From the NCBI GenBank assembly GCA_001986395.2, contig MQVO02000009.1, positions 930,001 through 994,000 of the forward strand: a DNA stretch of 64,000 nt. Reading direction: 5' to 3'. The notes under the pieces were generated by a model. The model saw only the letters and a list, made by a program, of their open reading frames with translations. It was not told where the DNA came from and searched no databases. Shown here piece by piece: positions 22,188 through 33,956 of this stretch (within the stretch, counting starts at the first letter, position 1; each line of letters opens with the position of its first letter). Position numbers and translations under genes: made by a program. This DNA comes from Irpex lacteus (Eukaryota > Basidiomycota > Agaricomycetes > Polyporales > Irpicaceae).

Positions 22188-22557
22188 AGTACGCACAAGT
22201 TGGTTCCAATTCTTCGGCCATTGTAGTAAGATCTCATCGTTATGCATTATAGTTGCTTTAGCATACTGAAGGGCGTGTCACGGACCCTTTCACAGAAAAC
22301 ATACACAACGGAAGGCAGCTTGTATACTCTTTTCACTGATGGATATCGGAATGTACTTGTAATTTAATGGAAATATACGTCTAATGGTAGACGATGAGCG
22401 AGGCCAGACTGGAGTGTGACTGACCACTCACATTATTCACGCAACTGGTGGTAAATAAACAATTGATGTGAACGACGAGAGCACAAACATGAGAAGTGGA
22501 ATCTAGCATGTGAGTATTCGTCGTATCCAATACCTAACACGAAATGAAACTGATTAA
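22188..22557. other. 370-bp convergent spacer
   Basis: This holds the 3' flanks of the 125-aa gene and the ketoacyl-CoA reductase gene. Nothing else was seen. Confidence 0.5.
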
Positions 22558-23908
22558 CTATTGCTGCTTTGCCTCACGGGCTAGCTTTTTGAGCGCACGA
22601 GCACGAATGCTGATGTGCATATTGTGCGTGACATTAGAAACAACAGAGGCCCAGCCAAGCACATGCTAGAAGAGGGGGCAGAACATAATCAGGCGCACAT
22701 TCAAAGGTAATCTCAAAGGTGGTAACTTACGATGAAATAATCCAAGATAGCATGACTCCAGTAAGGCGTTGAGAGGTATGGACGACCAGTAAACAGAGCG
22801 CCCCCAGCAAGGCCAATCTTTGACAGAGATGCGCGGACGAATTGCTTTGGCGTGGGGATCAGAACGGATGCCCTACGGATCTTGGACATGCTAGAGACCA
22901 CGAAATATGTGTTGACGGCTTCAACATCGACTCCTTTGAACTTGAGCTCGGGGCCAAGAGCAGCAGAGAAAGACGAGAGGAAAACCTTCGAAGCGGCGTA
23001 CGGTGCCAACATGGGGGACACTGAAGAGTTTCCGGCGAACGAGGTGAGTATCAGAACCAGTCCACGTTTCCTGGCAAGAGGTGGTCAGTTCCACTGGCGA
23101 TCTTATACGAAATAGATCTGACAAACCTTTGCACCATTCCGGGAAGGACTGCGCGCGTGACTTTGAGCGTGGCGTCGATGTTGATGGTCAGGATATTATC
23201 AACCTCTTCTTCCGTGGTGTCCACAAAATCAGTGGGGAACGCGTGTGACTTGCCAACGTTGTTCACTACGAAAGATACGTAAGATATACGGCGAAGGGCA
23301 CAAAAGCGTGATACCTACCCAGAACACCGACATCGAGATGCTCGAGCTCGGTGCGGAAAGCAGCCCACTTTGCGGGTTCGTGAACCTTGGAAAAGTCGAA
23401 TTGTACTGCCTTAGCCTTCACACCAGCACCCTGAGCTTCTGTTTACCACAGTTCAGACTACACCGAATATATGTATTACAACAGTGCGCACCGATTTCCT
23501 TGACCAACGCGTCCAATGCAGTCTTGTTACGCGCCGCCACCAAGACATTGAATCCTTTCTTTGCCAGCTGCAATGCGTATTCGCGTCCAATACCCTCCGA
23601 AGCTCCGGTTACGACTGCCCATGCCCCTTTACCTGCACCGTACTTCTTTAACTTGGATCGAAACCTCATGAGCTGTAGCGTTTATGCGTAGCGTAAGGTA
23701 GTACTCACGCTTTTACCGGGCAAAACAAATGTCTGAAGTAGAACCCCAATAGTCTTAACCGCGAACTTCAAGAAAGTAAACGCCCCAACTGCCAGTATAA
23801 AAGGCTGTAGGTATGCAAGCGCAGATGCTGCATAGAAGAAGTCAGATAGACGATACATGCACAGAGTTCTGCAAGCTCACGGGAATTCAAGACATCGAAA
23901 TCAACCAT
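22558..23908 (-). CDS. Very-long-chain 3-ketoacyl-CoA reductase (KAR, Ifa38-like SDR)
   Basis: The protein begins MVDFDVLNSPSALAYLQPF with a hydrophobic anchor (ILAVGAFTFLKFAVKTIGVLL), as in ER-bound KAR enzymes. The SDR fold follows with the NADP-binding GAWAVVTGASEGIG, the NNVG motif, and the catalytic pair in PYAASKVFLSSFSAAL (Tyr-x-x-x-Lys). The C-terminus carries PYWSHAILDYFI and ends in a basic Lys/Arg tail with AKQQ, fitting an ER-retained membrane protein. The enzyme reduces 3-ketoacyl-CoA in the second step of very-long-chain fatty acid elongation, needed for sphingolipids. Length is about 340 residues, normal for the family. The 28-nt first exon (23908-23881) and the intron after it were chosen because the frame then runs into the membrane anchor. 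Several 50-60 bp introns are present. Confidence 0.88.
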
Positions 23909-24866
23909 GGTAAGCCGACGGAGCAGTAGTAGGACGTGGTAGACGACAGGAGAGTCGAGGAACTGTTCCGCTATGTCGCCAGCATTCACGCTTTGGGGAT
24001 ACAGGCGGCTACGAGCAAACGCCACAAAGATCAGACTTTCCTGATTCGTAAAGTCCAGTAGCCCACTTGTAACTTCGTCAGGACCTCAGATAAATTCAGA
24101 AAAGTCTTAAACTGAGACTGTTGCAAAGCTATTCGTAAGACAGTGATGAACTTGCGTTTGGTATCTTTTTTCAGAGAGCCAATCACGGTCTTGTACTACA
24201 TAAGTACGTACTTCACTTGAAGTAAGTTTGTGGGCTTTATTTTCATCGCATCCAGTGAGCTCAGTCCCCGGTCAATTACACGTTTCTCTGCAACTTTGCG
24301 CTTTATTGTGCTACTCGTTTAGACTGGTGGTTTTAGCCCATGAGATACTTCCCTATCCAGCAACTCTTTATTCCACGTGTTCTACACGTGGCATGATCCG
24401 ATCAATGCGACCCTACAACATCGTGCGTTGTGCATTGTTTCCGGTTGTCTTCGAACGATACTGAGAATCCATTCGCGAGTGATAACCTCCCCACTTCTAA
24501 AGCTTTATTGTTGTCATGTCTGCATCATTGTCTTTCAAATAGCAAGCAGCACCGCGCGGGCCTTTCATTGACTGACAAATTCAACCACAACTGGCAGCCA
24601 CTAGCATCCTTGGCCCGAAGTTCAAGTTGGCCCAGGCACCGACTCATTGTTCTCCATTCCGTACCGTTACCTAGATACTACAAGGCTTTGGGCACTCCAA
24701 GGTAGCTCGGTACTGTGGACTTCGTTTCCTACCACTGCTATTCATCCAGCCATCCAGCCAGCACGGTAATGGAATGGCCCTCATCGTTCACCTAAGACGT
24801 GCAGCGCTGACATCATGTCAGTCTTTATAGATTTACCAACCTAGCTCAAGCTACACAGTGCTAGCG
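23909..24866. other. 958-bp divergent intergenic region
   Basis: This is the upstream region of KAR (minus) and of the Pro/Ser-rich protein gene (plus). It contains a 12-bp palindrome AAGTACGTACTT near 24204 and a short CCAGCCATCCAGCCAG direct repeat near 24750. No coding exon was recognised. Confidence 0.45.
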
Positions 24867-27566
24867 ATGGATGACTCGGCCAGAGACCGCATGACGTACC
24901 CGTCATATCATCACCCACATCAAGGCCAAACCCCTGTTATCCGCCCTCCTCAAGGCTTTGCATGGGAAAGCTCCGGGTCATTCGAATCGTCAACGCAGCC
25001 TTCTCAATATGGGTCGTATAGCTCGTCTGGACCAGATGAGCCATCACCGGAATTCAGTAGAAAGAAACGCTCTAAAGACAAGTCAAAGAGCAAGGATAAA
25101 CATCGCTCCAAGCATCGATCACACGAAGAATATGAGCCCTCCACCTTCGACAATCGTGTATTGCCAAACATGGCAGGCCCTTCAACTTCAAGGGTAGGTG
25201 ATAACTTGCCCCAAGCTCGTAGGCCCGATCACACTACGTATCCTCCTTCTGCAGGTAAATCACATCACGTGGCAAGCGTTTTACTATATTAACCTCGCGT
25301 ATAAAAGAGTACCCTCCGCCCCCACATACGCCCCAAAACCAAGACCCTCCCTCTTATGGTGGCTACATGCAACGTCCCTCGTACCCTCCCTACCCTCAAG
25401 AAGGGCATCCTCCAAGGGAGCCACCTCCGGGATATACGCCTTTGCAGCATCGCGAGCATCCTTCGATGGATTACGCTCCACAACCGCCAGATCACAGAAG
25501 ATACAGCCAAGAACGCCAACCACCCCATGAGCAATATGAACGTGTTACTCACGAGAACACTCGTTCGCCCTCAGCAATGAGTACTCGAGAACCGCAGAAC
25601 CAATCCTCCGAATCCGCCGACACAAGTCAAAACAACGTTAAGCCACGTATACCTCGCCTGATCACACTACTCATCGAGGACATGCGACTCAAAGAGAGTC
25701 AGCTCGCTGAGGTTCGAGTACCTTTGAAGGAACGACCTGGCGATCTCATTTGGGCCGACGCGGTGGACATAACGGAGGCATTGCAGGCTGGGCCTTCGAG
25801 AATAGATGGTATTTGTCTTCGTTCTCTGAAATACAACTAGTTACTCACCCGAACTTAAATTATAGGCCCAGCCAAAGTATCGACTATGCGTGGCGAGTTC
25901 AAGCAGATCTTCTTCAGAGTCTCAGCCAACGGGGACGTTAATTGTAGTTCAGCCAACGTCCAAGTCAGTCCAGAGAAGACGGTGAAGGTGCTGGTCGAAG
26001 ATGTAAGCCACGCCTTTAGATCTATACTTTCCCAATTCCTCAACTCACTCATATCTTTAGCCTGATAGAGCTTTGGCTTTGCATCAGTATCGTACGTCTG
26101 CCGGGATGTTAACGCCAAATAACGATCCTATGATGGCCCCGCCCGGGATGCTTCCCGCGCCTCAACCCGTTCCACCAGGCAGATTCAACTCCAATCAGTA
26201 CGACCCTTCACTCGACGAAAGACGTCCTTCGAGCTCAAGAAAGCGACCTCGATCAGTATCTCAAGAAGCAGCACATTCCCGAACCTCACAACAGTGGCCT
26301 CAGTCCCGCCCTCCTTACCGTGACGTCCCTCCAGAACCGCTCAAGTACCAATCTTCGGGTGGACCACCTCCTCCTCAGAGGGCTGTCCGTCATGGGACAT
26401 CGAGGTCGCCAACGCCTGTGTCGGGTTCGGGTTCGGGTTCGAGCTCCAGCTCGGCTTCGCCCTCAGGATCAGATGCGTCTCCGAACGCACAACCTTCCCA
26501 GATATCTCCTCTATCGCAGGCGGGATCACTCACTCAGATGTCGCCTGCATCGATTCCAAACCAGGAGATGGCCCCCATGTACCCCGACAGCCAGGACAGA
26601 CGTTCGCACGAGCGCTTGACACCTGTACCTAGTACTCGCGGCTCTCCTTCATCGTACCCACAGGGTAACTCTGCTGCTTCACAGTACTCTCCCGAGCGCG
26701 AGCAGCAGAAGCCGCCGTCTAAGAAGCAGAAACACACTGCGCACACCCAGTCTCCCGCTCCTCGAAATATTTCGAACGATCATACACGAGGTCCTTCCTC
26801 ACAGCCACCTATGGGCTTTTTAGCACCACCGTCTGGTGGTGCCATCAGTGCCAGTGCCATTCCTCCTCCTCAACATGGAGGCGCATTCGCGAGCTACTCC
26901 TACAATCAGTCCTACGGTTCCTCTACGCCCGCAAGCACATCACAGGCGAACGACCCCTTCGCTCTCGCAGCGTTCTCCTCCAATATAACCTCTATGTCAG
27001 GAGGCAGGCCCACACCCACAGCTGTTTCCGGACCTCCTGCGGCCTTTCCGCAAGCGGATCCCAAAGTCGACGACGCCGTGGCGCACTACTTGCGAAGTAT
27101 CTTCAAATCCGAGCCCGACTTCAACGCCTACGTCGATGCAAGGAACAAGAACCTACCAGTCTCAAAGTGGATAAAGCACTTGCAGTATGTGCAAACGAAG
27201 TTCGAGCAGTACGTGGGAAAGCCTGTTCCGGATGGTGTTAGTGGTGTGGGAAGTGCTATTACCAAGGTATGTGATCTGCCTTGCGCTGTTTCTGAGTCCC
27301 TCGTGCTGATGATGACTGGTTTCTGACACATGACAGACTCAGATCTGCCGGGCTTTCTACCAGAACAACGCAGTTGGGGTGATGAATGCTCCGAGGTCGT
27401 GGCACTTTCGAAGTTATACGGTCCCGAAGGACAGCGTGTCGCGGATCCTGAGGCAGTGGACTTGTACAACGAGCCCGAAGGCGTGACAACCACGCTGCAA
27501 ATGAGAAGGTATCTCTCGTTGTTGAAGAACATCCATGCTAAGTGGATTGCAGAACATCCGGAGTAG
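24867..27566 (+). CDS. Unknown Pro/Ser-rich, largely disordered protein with one ordered core
   Basis: ATG 24867 opens MDDSARDRMTYPSYHHPHQG. The first 250 residues are low-complexity (Pro, Tyr, Gln, Ser) with a Lys/Ser/His tract (KKRSKDKSKSKDKHRSKHRS). A conserved-looking core follows, from PRIPRLITLLIEDMRLKESQ through STMRGEFKQIFFRVSANGDV and SPEKTVKVLVED. Another long disordered part follows with a basic KRPRSVSQE patch and a Gly/Ser run near 26420. A helical C-terminus contains VAHYLRSIFKSEPDFNAYV. Nuclear location is likely from the basic patches (inference). The last exon is unresolved. Splicing at the GTATGT donor 27268 to the CAG at 27336 leads to a stop near 27484, whereas another frame open to 27566 (ending LSLLKNIHAKWIAEHPE) looks more protein-like. 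The end given follows the second option. Confidence 0.6.
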
Positions 27567-27973
27567 ACATGATGCATGTGGTGACTGGGCAAGGACAGTC
27601 TATGTTGTTTGATTTAGTGCTGTAAGCTCGATATCTTGTTCGATCTGCATGTGCACTGGGGTTATGTTAGTTTCTTTCTTGAATCGTTTGTCGCTAGTTT
27701 GTTTCGTTCTTGAGTACTAGCAAAATGTTATCCATTTAGCACACTTCAGTCGTAAGTATAGGCTCTGACGCATCCGGACTTGGAAGAGGTATGTAATTCG
27801 CACTGATTTGTGTAGGGTCATGCATGCACTCTTGACATTGTATAGTCAACAACTGGGCGAGTCAAATTAAGAATAAGGGGAATGTCTAAGGTAGCGTAAA
27901 AATTAGGAGCGTACAGGCCGAATCATCTTTAGTCAACGTCTACTGATCCTCATAGAAGACCAAAAGACGAAGC
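27567..27973. other. 407-bp convergent spacer
   Basis: T-rich 3' flanking sequence of the Pro/Ser-rich gene, running into the decayed end of the oxygenase pseudogene. No further feature was seen. Confidence 0.5.
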
Positions 27974-28901
27974 TCAATGACTCCCGGAACGGAGCACCAT
28001 CAGGCTTAGTGGGTCGTCGAATGCGGTATGGGAGTAAGAATAGCGGTCTTTCCGTCATTCCTCGAGTCGAAGCTGCTGTGACGACAGTAAGTCACGACGC
28101 CGTAGCTAACATTCGCAGGACTCACCATTTGATCAGAGCAAATTCGTCTGGCTCCATGCCCCTCAAGTATTTCCACTTGTGGTTGGGTTGAACTTGACAC
28201 TGAGAGTCTCTCCCTTCCTGTCGGGGTAGACAAGGTCAGAAGGAGTGAGGTCCTTCTCGAGATCGATGCTCCTGAAGTCACAGAAGGCGAGAGGCCAATC
28301 CCATGCAGTGTGGTGAATTGGACGCCAGAGGTTGATAATCTGGAAGCGATGCTTCAGCAGCTCTGGTACATCCTCGGCTGGGAGATGGCGATGGACACGA
28401 GCTACCGAGGACTCGGCGGTCTGGTCGACGTGTACATTGGAGACAGGCTGACGCTTGTCAGGGCTATCGTCAATCTGGCCTGGACGACGACGGCGGATAG
28501 CTAATAGAAGGAGGGAAGAGGGAAATTTCAGTTAACTATGCTGTCATTGGGAGGAGATTGATATACTAACTGTGATCGAATGGCTGAATGCGACTCGCGC
28601 CAGTCAATCGCTTGACAAGCTCGATACTTTCAGGATAGTACTCCCTGATGATCTCCTCATCGTTGGTAAATGATGTGTATTTCTGAGGAGCTCTGAAGTA
28701 CTGAAAGCCAGAGGTATCCAGAGAATATTCGCTCTCCTTGCCGCGGACGTTCTCTATCTCGACATCGTGTGGTACTTGCTCCCAGTTACGGGCACGATCC
28801 CCGGTAGTTGGATCGGCATTGACGGTGGTATACGGCTTCGAGCCATCCTTTGGTGGCGAGAAATAGTTGAGGTTAGCAACGACTGTGCTGGAAGAGGACA
28901 T
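27974..28901 (-). pseudogene. CmcJ/AsaB-type hydroxylase (GA4-desaturase-like family), frameshifted
   Basis: Exon 1 (MSSSSTVVANLNYFSPPKDG ... LTGASRIQPFDH) is intact and leads through a GTTAGT...TATTAG intron into RRRRPGQIDDSP, VARVHRHLPAEDVPELLKHR and NLWRPIHHTAWDWPLAFCDF. This is the characteristic core of the CmcJ/AsaB family of fungal and bacterial tailoring oxygenases. After KGETLSVKFNP the frame is lost, and the expected NHKWKYLRGMEPDEFALIKC follows one base out of phase. Further single-base losses are needed to read the conserved TPHTAF..DP and RES-IE-R-LVFYEDQ end (near 28030, 28004 and 27976). All four are missing single bases, the first three in or next to C runs. The gene is either decaying or the assembly has homopolymer errors. 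The substrate is unknown. Confidence 0.75.
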
Positions 28902-29658
28902 GATGATGAATGTGCTGAGCTCAGGTCAGGAGGAAGATGTGAATGTTGTTGTGAAGAGATTACGGGGACGTGTAGTCTCCTTAAGTAGTGCGTGTAGTAT
29001 CACTGGCATGGCCTTACTAATATCCACCGTAAGGAGACTGAGATTCTGGATTCTTCCGCATTGCGTGCTTTTGAGTAGGATGCAGCCATGAGACCCACTT
29101 GCGGCGGGATTCCGACCAACTTAGCTTACAAACTCTCAATCGCTGACTAATTACTAGGCGGCTGCGCGCTTTCACTCACCCCGCCACTGGCAGCTCCTAT
29201 CGCTTCGCAGAGGCAGCATTCTTGACCAGAAGCATTACGCGTGAGGCCGGCTGGCGTTGATCTGCTTGTTATCATGCGTAGGCTCAGTAAAGACTCGGTG
29301 AGACTGAGTCACTCCGATGTACTACTGCCCGACCCTCATCACGCTACGATTATTGAATATTGAACTCCGTTGCGATATATGCGTACATACTCATAGTTGC
29401 GCCTTCGTGCTGATTCAGCTCTCTTCGAACATAGACATCTGAACAAGGCCTTCATCAAGTTGATTGTCTGATCTTTCTTGCATGGTTTAGAAAGCATCAC
29501 ACAATTACCTGAGATGAAGTTGGTGCGCAGGCTGTTGAACACGAAACTCAAATACAAGATTTGAAGAGGGATTCAATTTCCACTTGTTTGACATTACAGT
29601 ATGTCCGTAAAGAAAACCTAAGTCATACAATTCGTCAAGTATCACTTCACTCCCTCGA
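28902..29658. other. 757-bp intergenic region
   Basis: This holds the promoter side of the oxygenase pseudogene and the 3' flank of the S53 peptidase gene. Minus-strand open stretches at 29339-29557 have no splice context. Nothing was recognised. Confidence 0.45.
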
Positions 29659-31762
29659 TCAAGCGGCGAGGGCAGCATTGAGGAGAGCCTGGAAGTTGGG
29701 GGTACCAAGGCCGGTAACCTGCAAACCGAATGATTGAGGACTCTGCATGTATCATGAGGAAATAAAGCACTTACCGGGTCCCAACCAGCCTCGGCGGGGA
29801 ATCCGTTGGTGTTGCACCCAGGGTTGTTACCAGTCGTGATATCAGTAAACGTCTTCGCAGCAGCGCCGTACAAGAACGGGTTCAAGAAGCCCAGAGGTGA
29901 CTTGCCCGCGGCGACGAGACGGTCGTTGATCAACGAGATGATACTAGCAAAGATTGGAGATGAGCAGCTCGTTCCGGCGACGAGACCAGCCTGCTGCTGG
30001 AAGATGATCTCGACGTTATCGCCCATGGCGGCGACATCGGGGAAGCCACGGCCGGTGCGGTTGAATTTACCTGCGTTGGTGTTGCCGAGCTTGGAAAGGT
30101 ACGCGGAGACATCGGCGGATTGGAAAGATGGTTGGCCGAAGAAGTTGGAGAAACCACCAGAGGAGAAGGAGGCAGAGGTCTCGGGGACACCAGTGGTAGC
30201 ACCGACCGAAGTCATGCTGAATATTGGTCAGGAGCTGGAACCGCGGAAGAAGGAACGACGTTACTTACAAGGGGCAGCCAGATGGGAATGTGGCCAGGAA
30301 GTTGGTGCAGCGAGTGGTTTGAGAACCAGCTACACCACCATCTCCAGAGGAATACAAGATTGAGACACCACGAGCACCCAATTGCTGGAAGGCGTTGCAA
30401 AGTTGGCTATAAATTTGGCAGTAAGCCTCACATTCGATGAGTACGTCAGAACTGCTCACTTGGCCATCGCACGGCCGATATCCTCCTCGTTCTCGCCGTA
30501 ACTGGTGGTGAAGACAGAGGGAGGAGCAGATAGACCGTTCAAAAACTGCGCCATGTCGAGGAAGCCACCGACGTCGTCCCTGATGTTGTTACCGGCAGAG
30601 AAAAATGTGACCGGGACACCAGTCGCAACACCAATAGTGTACTGGGTGTCGAGATCCTAGCAAGCGACATGAGCAAAGACTTAGGATATTTGATGAATCC
30701 TATATACATACAGCTTCGACACCAGCTTGGCTCTGACCTTGCGGGTTTGAACCACCATCGAGAGTTTGTAGAGCGAATGAGGTTGAGGCACTGATGTCGG
30801 GCCTAAGGTTAGTCAAGAAGGTCTGAGCAGACAAATTCGGTCAGAAATGGTGACAGAACTATCAGCACAGATTGATCATTGGGACCTACCCTCAGGTCAG
30901 CCTGGTTAGCGAACTGTTGGATAAATCCGGCAACGCCGAGCGTGTTGGAGGAGTGTGTCGCAGGGGTCGCAGGGATACCGTACAAGTCTTGCAAACAAGT
31001 CGGCGTGATCGTAGATGCGCAGGAAGCAGGCACTGCAGCATTGGTAGTCAAATTAGTGGGCGGCGTGGACTTCATAGGGACGGAGATGACAGGGAGACGA
31101 GAGCTGGGAGAGGAGAACCTAAAAGAACACGATGACACTCAGCAAAGGTGAAACAAAAGGTCTTATAAATCAGTAACTTACGAGACTGTGGGATGAACTA
31201 GCTCTATGTGCCCGACGAGGTCGGCAGGGATAGAGTAGGCTAAGGTACGAATCGAGGTTACGCCTGTAGCAACATGCTCGAATGTAGAAAACTGGGTGTC
31301 GAGTAACTCATTCGCTTGAGCGACGGTGACCTGGAAGCTAATCCAGTCTCCAGCAGGGGACGACGGCTTAGCAGTAATCTTGTGCTCGGCGAGCCACGCG
31401 TTGACAGCGTCAACAGTCTCTTGTGTCGGACGCACAAGGTCTTCGACCTAGTACAGAAACACGATGAGAATTAAGCATACTCAGCGTTATACAACACTAA
31501 CCTGCTCCTTGGTAAGATGTTGGCCATAGAGGGCGTTACCTGGAGTGCTGACATCCATGAGAGCCTTCTCGAGCCCGGCAGGGTTGTTCTGCGTCAGCGC
31601 GATGCGCATGTTCAGTACAGCATCGGGCGACGCTGCGCCAACCTTCGTGAAACTCGGGGGCGCAGAGGGGCGAGAATCGTGGACGTGCATGGTGCGCCGC
31701 GAGAGGGGGTTACCCCATGCAAGCGCAAACAAGGAAGTGACGAAGAACGCTGTGGCCACCAT
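29659..31762 (-). CDS. Secreted S53 (sedolisin / tripeptidyl-peptidase) serine-carboxyl peptidase
   Basis: The start at 31762 gives a clean signal peptide ([17 protein letters not shown]); the GTG further upstream is not needed. A prodomain follows ([49 protein letters not shown]), which is normally cleaved on activation in acid. The mature enzyme shows [20 protein letters not shown] followed by LDTQYTIG, holding the catalytic Glu and Asp. The catalytic Ser is in [14 protein letters not shown], and the Ca2+-binding end is [20 protein letters not shown] followed by [12 protein letters not shown]. Length is about 560 residues with several 50-60 bp introns, normal for the family. It should digest protein outside the cell at low pH, releasing short peptides. 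The stop is at 29659-29661. Confidence 0.92.
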
Positions 31763-33956
31763 GTCGAACACCACTACTGTCTGGAGAAGAGGGTAGACCT
31801 GGAGGTGAGGCCTTGCCGATTGTGCTCTGTTCAGCGGGCATGTTTATACTCCCCCGACTCGCTTCTTTTGGCCCACTGCGCAGGTCGTTGGAAGTCGAGA
31901 TAGCTGCCGCATAATCGGGTCTGTCGACCCAGAGTGCGATAAGAACCGCTATGTTCGTCTGAGTTTCGCGTCGAAGGTGAGTAACTGAAGTACGTTCATA
32001 GGTAGGTATGGGGCTCAACGTCACGCGCACCACGAGGACCACATTGTGGAGCATGCTTAGAGTCCGCGGAAGCCTTCGAGCATAGAGAAATCAGGGACTG
32101 AAAATGGGTTCGACATGGGCCGGTAAGTACAACTCTTCTCATGAACTGGGGAAGGTGGGAACTGACCTTGCGGTGGCCATGGAGAAGCGGGAAAGTGCAC
32201 TTACACGCCTCGCTGTCGATGCTTCAAAGATGCTCACCGGATGCAAATCGTACCCATTCCGGCTAGCAGATTCTGGAGCTAAGGTGAAGTTGACCATGCA
32301 GATATCGGATAATTCTCGTCAGGATGAGAAGGTGGTCGAGTGAGCGTTATCTCGACTGTTGAATGGCCATGGCTACCTGAGCTGAGGCTATTTGCGGACC
32401 GTGAGCAGACTATGTCAATCAACACTTGGTAGATCGAACCTTCACTTGAGATATCCGCGCTTTGCCTATCAATGCTACTGAATATAGACACCTGAGGTGT
32501 CTTTTAGACAAAAGCAGGAAGTAGTCTGGACACCCAGAGAAGCCATCAGCTCGTAATCGATATCTGAGTAGCTGACATTACGTCTGCCCGTCGTGAGAGA
32601 CTCGTCATATCCTGCCAACAAAACTTCAGTCAGCTGAGTGAGCGTCCACTACGTCGGTGCAAATCCTCGTGGTTTTGAGAACGACGCACCTCAAAGGCCA
32701 AGATCGAAGCACCAAAGCATAATCATACTCACCTAAAGATCCAATTTTGACCAATTGGGATAAAGTGCTCTGTGATCTCGAATTGCTCGCGACTTGGCGC
32801 ATCCGCGGACGGCTGGCTTTCGGAACAGCTGGACTTGGGTTGTTTGAATCAGACGTTCAGTGACCGGGCGGGAGAGCCGAACCCGACATCAAAGCAGCCC
32901 TACTTTCATATTGATGGTAGATTAGACCGTGAGTGCAGTTGAGTTCAGAATATACCGCTCGTATGACCTATGGGAATGCAGCGTGAGAGATCTGCTTCGA
33001 AGCACGGACGCTATATGACATCTATATGTTAAAAAAGGCTCTGACTGTGCTTGAGCTTGAAGCTTGGATAGTCGTCGTGGGTAGACTCCACGGAGTAGGG
33101 ACTCTGCTCTGTAGCGCATCGCATCTTCATCTTAGTAATGACACTGATGGCTGCCGTCTAGCTGGAAGTATGAGCTGTCAAGGCAGATCACGACGATTTT
33201 GACAGGTTACGACTCTGCACCGAGTACAGATCGTCTTGCTGTGGCAACTGCAGCTGCCGTCGTATGCTGCCGGCGTGTAAATAGCAACAGCACTGCACAG
33301 CATCAGCACCTATAGCTAGAAAAGGGCTCCTACATGGGCGAGATGCCATGGATGCCTTGAGCTCATTTATCACTCACTGCGAGTGGGGCGTCAGCAAACC
33401 TGACAGTTACACGGGAGCAAGCACTGATGAATCCTCACTTGAGCAGTTAGGCTTCCCGCCGGGAAGTTCTTCTGTATCAACACCTCTCTCACCTGAGATG
33501 ATATCTCGTCATTGTTCAGAGCCTATCCTCTTTCTGTGGCCAGCTGACCTTGCAAAGCAGCGCGCATGAGTTGACCGGCAAACGACTCGAACATGGGCGG
33601 TGAGCTGGACCTAAACTTGCTGTAAGTAGTCGGGCGAGTTGCGCGTAAATGCGCTAGGACGGGTCAAAAGTTCGGCGATCTGATTCAAGGATTTATTGCG
33701 TAAAAGGCTGTGAGATTCGGTGGCGAGATTTGGGTCAATTTGGCGAGGAGAGGCCAGAGATCATCGTGGTTGAGTGACAAGGAAGATCAGAAAATGCAAG
33801 CCGCTGTTCTGCGCGGGACGACCTCATTTCTCTGCCCTCTTTCATCTCTCGCCCTCTCGGACTTGAACCATTCCCTCCATCTTCCGCGGCGGGCATCGTT
33901 CGTCTTTCCTGCACGACTCGCCGCCATTCTCGTTCAAGCTGTCGACGTCGTCTGCG
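31763..33956. other. 2.2-kb divergent intergenic region
   Basis: This lies between the starts of the S53 peptidase and the FAM72-like gene. A plus-strand open frame at 32104-32343 starts in fair context (MGSTWAGKYNSSHELGKVGT) but contains a GTAAGT after 20 bases and has no recognised homology, so it is not called. A near-palindrome (GACACCTGAGGTGTC) lies near 32487. The last 200 bp before 33957 are GC-richer and CT-rich, consistent with a core promoter. Confidence 0.4.

Noticed and set aside
24202..24215. 12-bp palindrome AAGTACGTACTT
   Set aside because: Too short and isolated to claim as an operator or element end.
32104..32343. 79-codon plus-strand ORF with an ATG in fair context
   Set aside because: Contains an early GTAAGT, no homology, and no continuation through a splice site.
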